In this document: one piece after another, positions 6,209-7,445 of the stretch
How positions within the stretch are numbered: the stretch's first letter is position 1
How the letters are laid out: every line of letters begins with the position of its first letter
From: Schaalia odontolytica
Lineage (GTDB): Bacteria; Actinomycetota; Actinomycetes; Actinomycetales; Actinomycetaceae
Reading direction: 5' to 3'
Assembly (NCBI GenBank): GCA_958415245.1
Contig: CATYYP010000091.1
Span: 1 to 7,445 of the forward strand
DNA: 7,445 nucleotides
Notes under the pieces: model-generated
Database searches by the model: none
What the model was told of the DNA's origin: nothing
Seen by the model: the letters and a program-made list of their open reading frames with translations, nothing else
Program-made: the position numbers and the translations under genes

Positions 6209-6800
6209 CGGACCGTGGCTCGTCGTCGGGTTAGGTAACCCCGGCGCGCAGTATGCCTCCACCAGACACAACGTCGGGTACTTGACCCTCGACGTGCTCG
6301 CCTCGCGCGGTGGTGCGACCCTGACCTCGCACCGCTCGCGCACGCACACCGCCGACGTTCGCTTAGGGATCGGCCCCGGCGGCGTGCCTGGACCCCGAGT
6401 GATTCTCGCGCGCTCCGACAGCTACATGAACACCTCCGGTGGGCCGATCAGCGCGCTCGCCACTTTCCACAAGATCGAGCCCGCGCGCATCCTCGTTATC
6501 CACGACGACATGGACCTGCCCGCGCACACGCTGCGCCTCAAGGTCGGTGGGGGAGAAGGCGGCCATAACGGCCTGAAGTCCCTCAGCCAGCACCTGGGCA
6601 CGCGCGACTACGCGCGCCTACGCATCGGCGTGGGGCGCCCGCCGGGGCGCATGGATCCCGCCGACTACGTGCTCGCCACCCTGCCTTCCAAGGAACGCCC
6701 CGACTGGGACGTGACCTTCGAGCAGGCCGCCGACGTCGTCGAAGACATCGTGACCAAGGGATTCGCCCCCACCCAGATGGCCCTGCACACCGGGTCCTGA
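6198..6800 (+). CDS. pth: Peptidyl-tRNA hydrolase
   Basis: This 200-residue cytoplasmic enzyme cleaves the ester bond of peptidyl-tRNAs that drop off ribosomes, recycling tRNA; it is normally essential in bacteria. Family motifs are VVGLGNPG (9-16, Asn14), TRHNVG (22-27, catalytic His24), SYMNTSG (75-81, Asn78), IHDDMDLP (101-108, Asp103 assisting catalysis) and GGGEGGHNGLKS (118-129, Asn124). Length is normal and the active site is complete. The ATG at 6198 lies inside the end of the preceding SGNH hydrolase gene, in another frame, with an 11-base overlap. GGAG stands only one base before the ATG, so initiation probably depends on ribosomes finishing the upstream gene. A hairpin (6805-6830) follows, then mfd, a neighbour often seen beside pth in bacteria. 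Confidence 0.97.
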   Translation: MTTDGPWLVVGLGNPGAQYASTRHNVGYLTLDVLASRGGATLTSHRSRTHTADVRLGIGPGGVPGPRVILARSDSYMNTSGGPISALATFHKIEPARILVIHDDMDLPAHTLRLKVGGGEGGHNGLKSLSQHLGTRDYARLRIGVGRPPGRMDPADYVLATLPSKERPDWDVTFEQAADVVEDIVTKGFAPTQMALHTGS

Positions 6801-6804
6801 ACAA

Positions 6805-6830
6805 GGTGGTGCCCCGCGTGGGGCACCACC
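6805..6830 (+). terminator. Hairpin between pth and mfd
   Basis: Bases 6805-6815 pair perfectly with 6820-6830 (11 bp, GC-rich) around a 4-base GCGT loop, starting 4 bases after the pth stop. There is no T tract. It may end the SGNH hydrolase-pth transcript. However, I see no clear promoter in the 27 bases before mfd, so partial read-through into mfd is also possible. Confidence 0.65.
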
Positions 6831-6846
6831 GCGCACTCTCACCGCG

Positions 6847-6851
6847 AAAGG
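6847..6851 (+). promoter_or_regulatory. Ribosome binding site of mfd
   Basis: AAAGG lies six bases before the GTG at 6858 and supports that codon as the mfd start. It sits 16 bases beyond the end of the pth-mfd hairpin. Confidence 0.55.
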
Positions 6852-6857
6852 CAGCGC

Positions 6858-7445
6858 GTGCTACTCACCGGACTCCTCCCGGATATTTCCACCGATCCCG
6901 CGATCGAGACGGCCACCGACTCCATCGAGGCGGGCCGTTCGGGCGCAATCGTCGCCCCCGTCGGCATTCGACCGCCCCTCCTTGCCGCCGTCGCCTCGCG
7001 CGCGGCCAGACCCCTTGTGGTCCTCACCGCCACCGGGCGCGACGCCGAGACGCTGACGAACGCCCTGGCCTCGTGGATCCCGGGCGTCGCCATGCTGCCC
7101 GCGTGGGAGACCCTGCCCCACGAGCGCCTCTCGCCCCAGGTCGACACGATGGCGCGGCGCATCGCCGTCCTGCGTCGCCTCGTCCACCCGATCACGGGAG
7201 ACGACAGCGCCGGGCCGATGTCGGTCCTCGTCGTCCCCATCCGCGCCTTCCTCCAGCCGATCATCTCCGGCCTGGCGGACCTCGAACCCGTGCGCGTGCG
7301 CACCGGCGACATTCTCGACCTCACCGAGACCACGAACCGCCTGGCCGAGCTGGGCTACGAGCGCGTCGACATGGTCGAAGGCCGCGGCCAGATGAGCGTG
7401 CGCGGCGGCATCCTTGACGTCTTCCCGCCCCAGGAACCCCACCCG
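6858..7445 (+). CDS. mfd: Transcription-repair coupling factor, N-terminal part
   Basis: The frame from GTG 6858 runs open to the window end and gives 196 residues, roughly the first sixth of a typical Mfd of about 1,150-1,250 residues. Mfd is a DNA translocase that removes RNA polymerase stalled at lesions and recruits UvrA for nucleotide excision repair. Only the UvrB-like N-terminal module is present. It shows a nucleotide-binding-like strand (PLVVLTATGRDAE, 52-64), the conserved LPAWETLPHERLSP (80-93), and GRGQMSVRGGILDVFPP (175-191), whose RGGILDVFPP core is highly typical of Mfd and UvrB. UvrB itself is unlikely because a real Walker A loop is absent and the spacing follows Mfd. The helicase and RNA-polymerase-binding domains lie beyond the window. 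The GTG start is supported by AAAGG and places the first helix normally. Position after pth fits common bacterial order. Confidence 0.93.
   Translation, partial: MLLTGLLPDISTDPAIETATDSIEAGRSGAIVAPVGIRPPLLAAVASRAARPLVVLTATGRDAETLTNALASWIPGVAMLPAWETLPHERLSPQVDTMARRIAVLRRLVHPITGDDSAGPMSVLVVPIRAFLQPIISGLADLEPVRVRTGDILDLTETTNRLAELGYERVDMVEGRGQMSVRGGILDVFPPQEPHP

Noticed and set aside
6806..7417. Plus-strand Arg/Pro-rich open frame over the pth-mfd junction and its minus-strand counterparts
   Set aside because: The frame from 6858 encodes an unmistakable Mfd N-terminus, so these are shadows of it.
1..7445. Mobile elements, CRISPR arrays, tRNA/rRNA genes, prophage or defence systems
   Set aside because: I saw no transposase, repeat-spacer arrays, cloverleaf sequence or composition break. 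All genes are ordinary core or near-core genes with consistent codon use.

Overview
The window is a gene-dense stretch of ordinary chromosomal DNA from a high-GC Gram-positive bacterium. Base composition is visibly around two thirds G+C, and codons strongly favour G or C in the third position. FolD carries the actinobacterial-style cofactor loop GRGVTVGR and GlyA the actinobacterial-style [12 protein letters not shown] lysine motif. Several candidate -10 boxes fit the TAnnnT pattern, and the terminators are GC-rich hairpins without T tracts. The gene set and protein style suggest the Actinomycetaceae (Actinomyces/Schaalia-like), but that placement is inference; Actinomycetota is much safer.

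Layout, left to right. (1) 31-2225: glyA and folD, only 2 bases apart, form a one-carbon folate operon. GlyA makes 5,10-methylene-THF from serine and THF, and FolD converts it to 10-formyl-THF. A strong hairpin closes the operon. (2) 2355-3182: xthA (exonuclease III/AP endonuclease), with a candidate -10 just past that hairpin, ends at its own hairpin. (3) 3315-3863, minus strand: a small 2H phosphoesterase ('2'-5' RNA ligase' family), convergent with xthA and divergent from galK. (4) 3996-5243: galK, galactokinase, with a good SD, a GTG start and a plausible promoter, but no galT or galE nearby. (5) 5263-5311: a perfect 15-bp hairpin ends galK, and its right arm contains the -35 box of the next promoter. 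(6) 5345-6800: a membrane-anchored SGNH/GDSL hydrolase and pth (peptidyl-tRNA hydrolase), overlapping by 11 bases. (7) An 11-bp hairpin, then the start of mfd (transcription-repair coupling factor), cut by the window end.

Functionally this is housekeeping: folate one-carbon metabolism, DNA repair (xthA, mfd), translation quality control (pth) and sugar entry (galK), plus two less defined hydrolases. There is no sign of mobile elements, CRISPR, prophage, RNA genes or horizontally acquired islands. No gene-free stretch exceeds about 132 bases. I did not find a convincing new biological system. The most interesting points are regulatory: the terminator-promoter overlap at 5263-5311, a matching TTGAAG-N18-TAnnCT promoter before galK, and the SGNH hydrolase-pth gene overlap.
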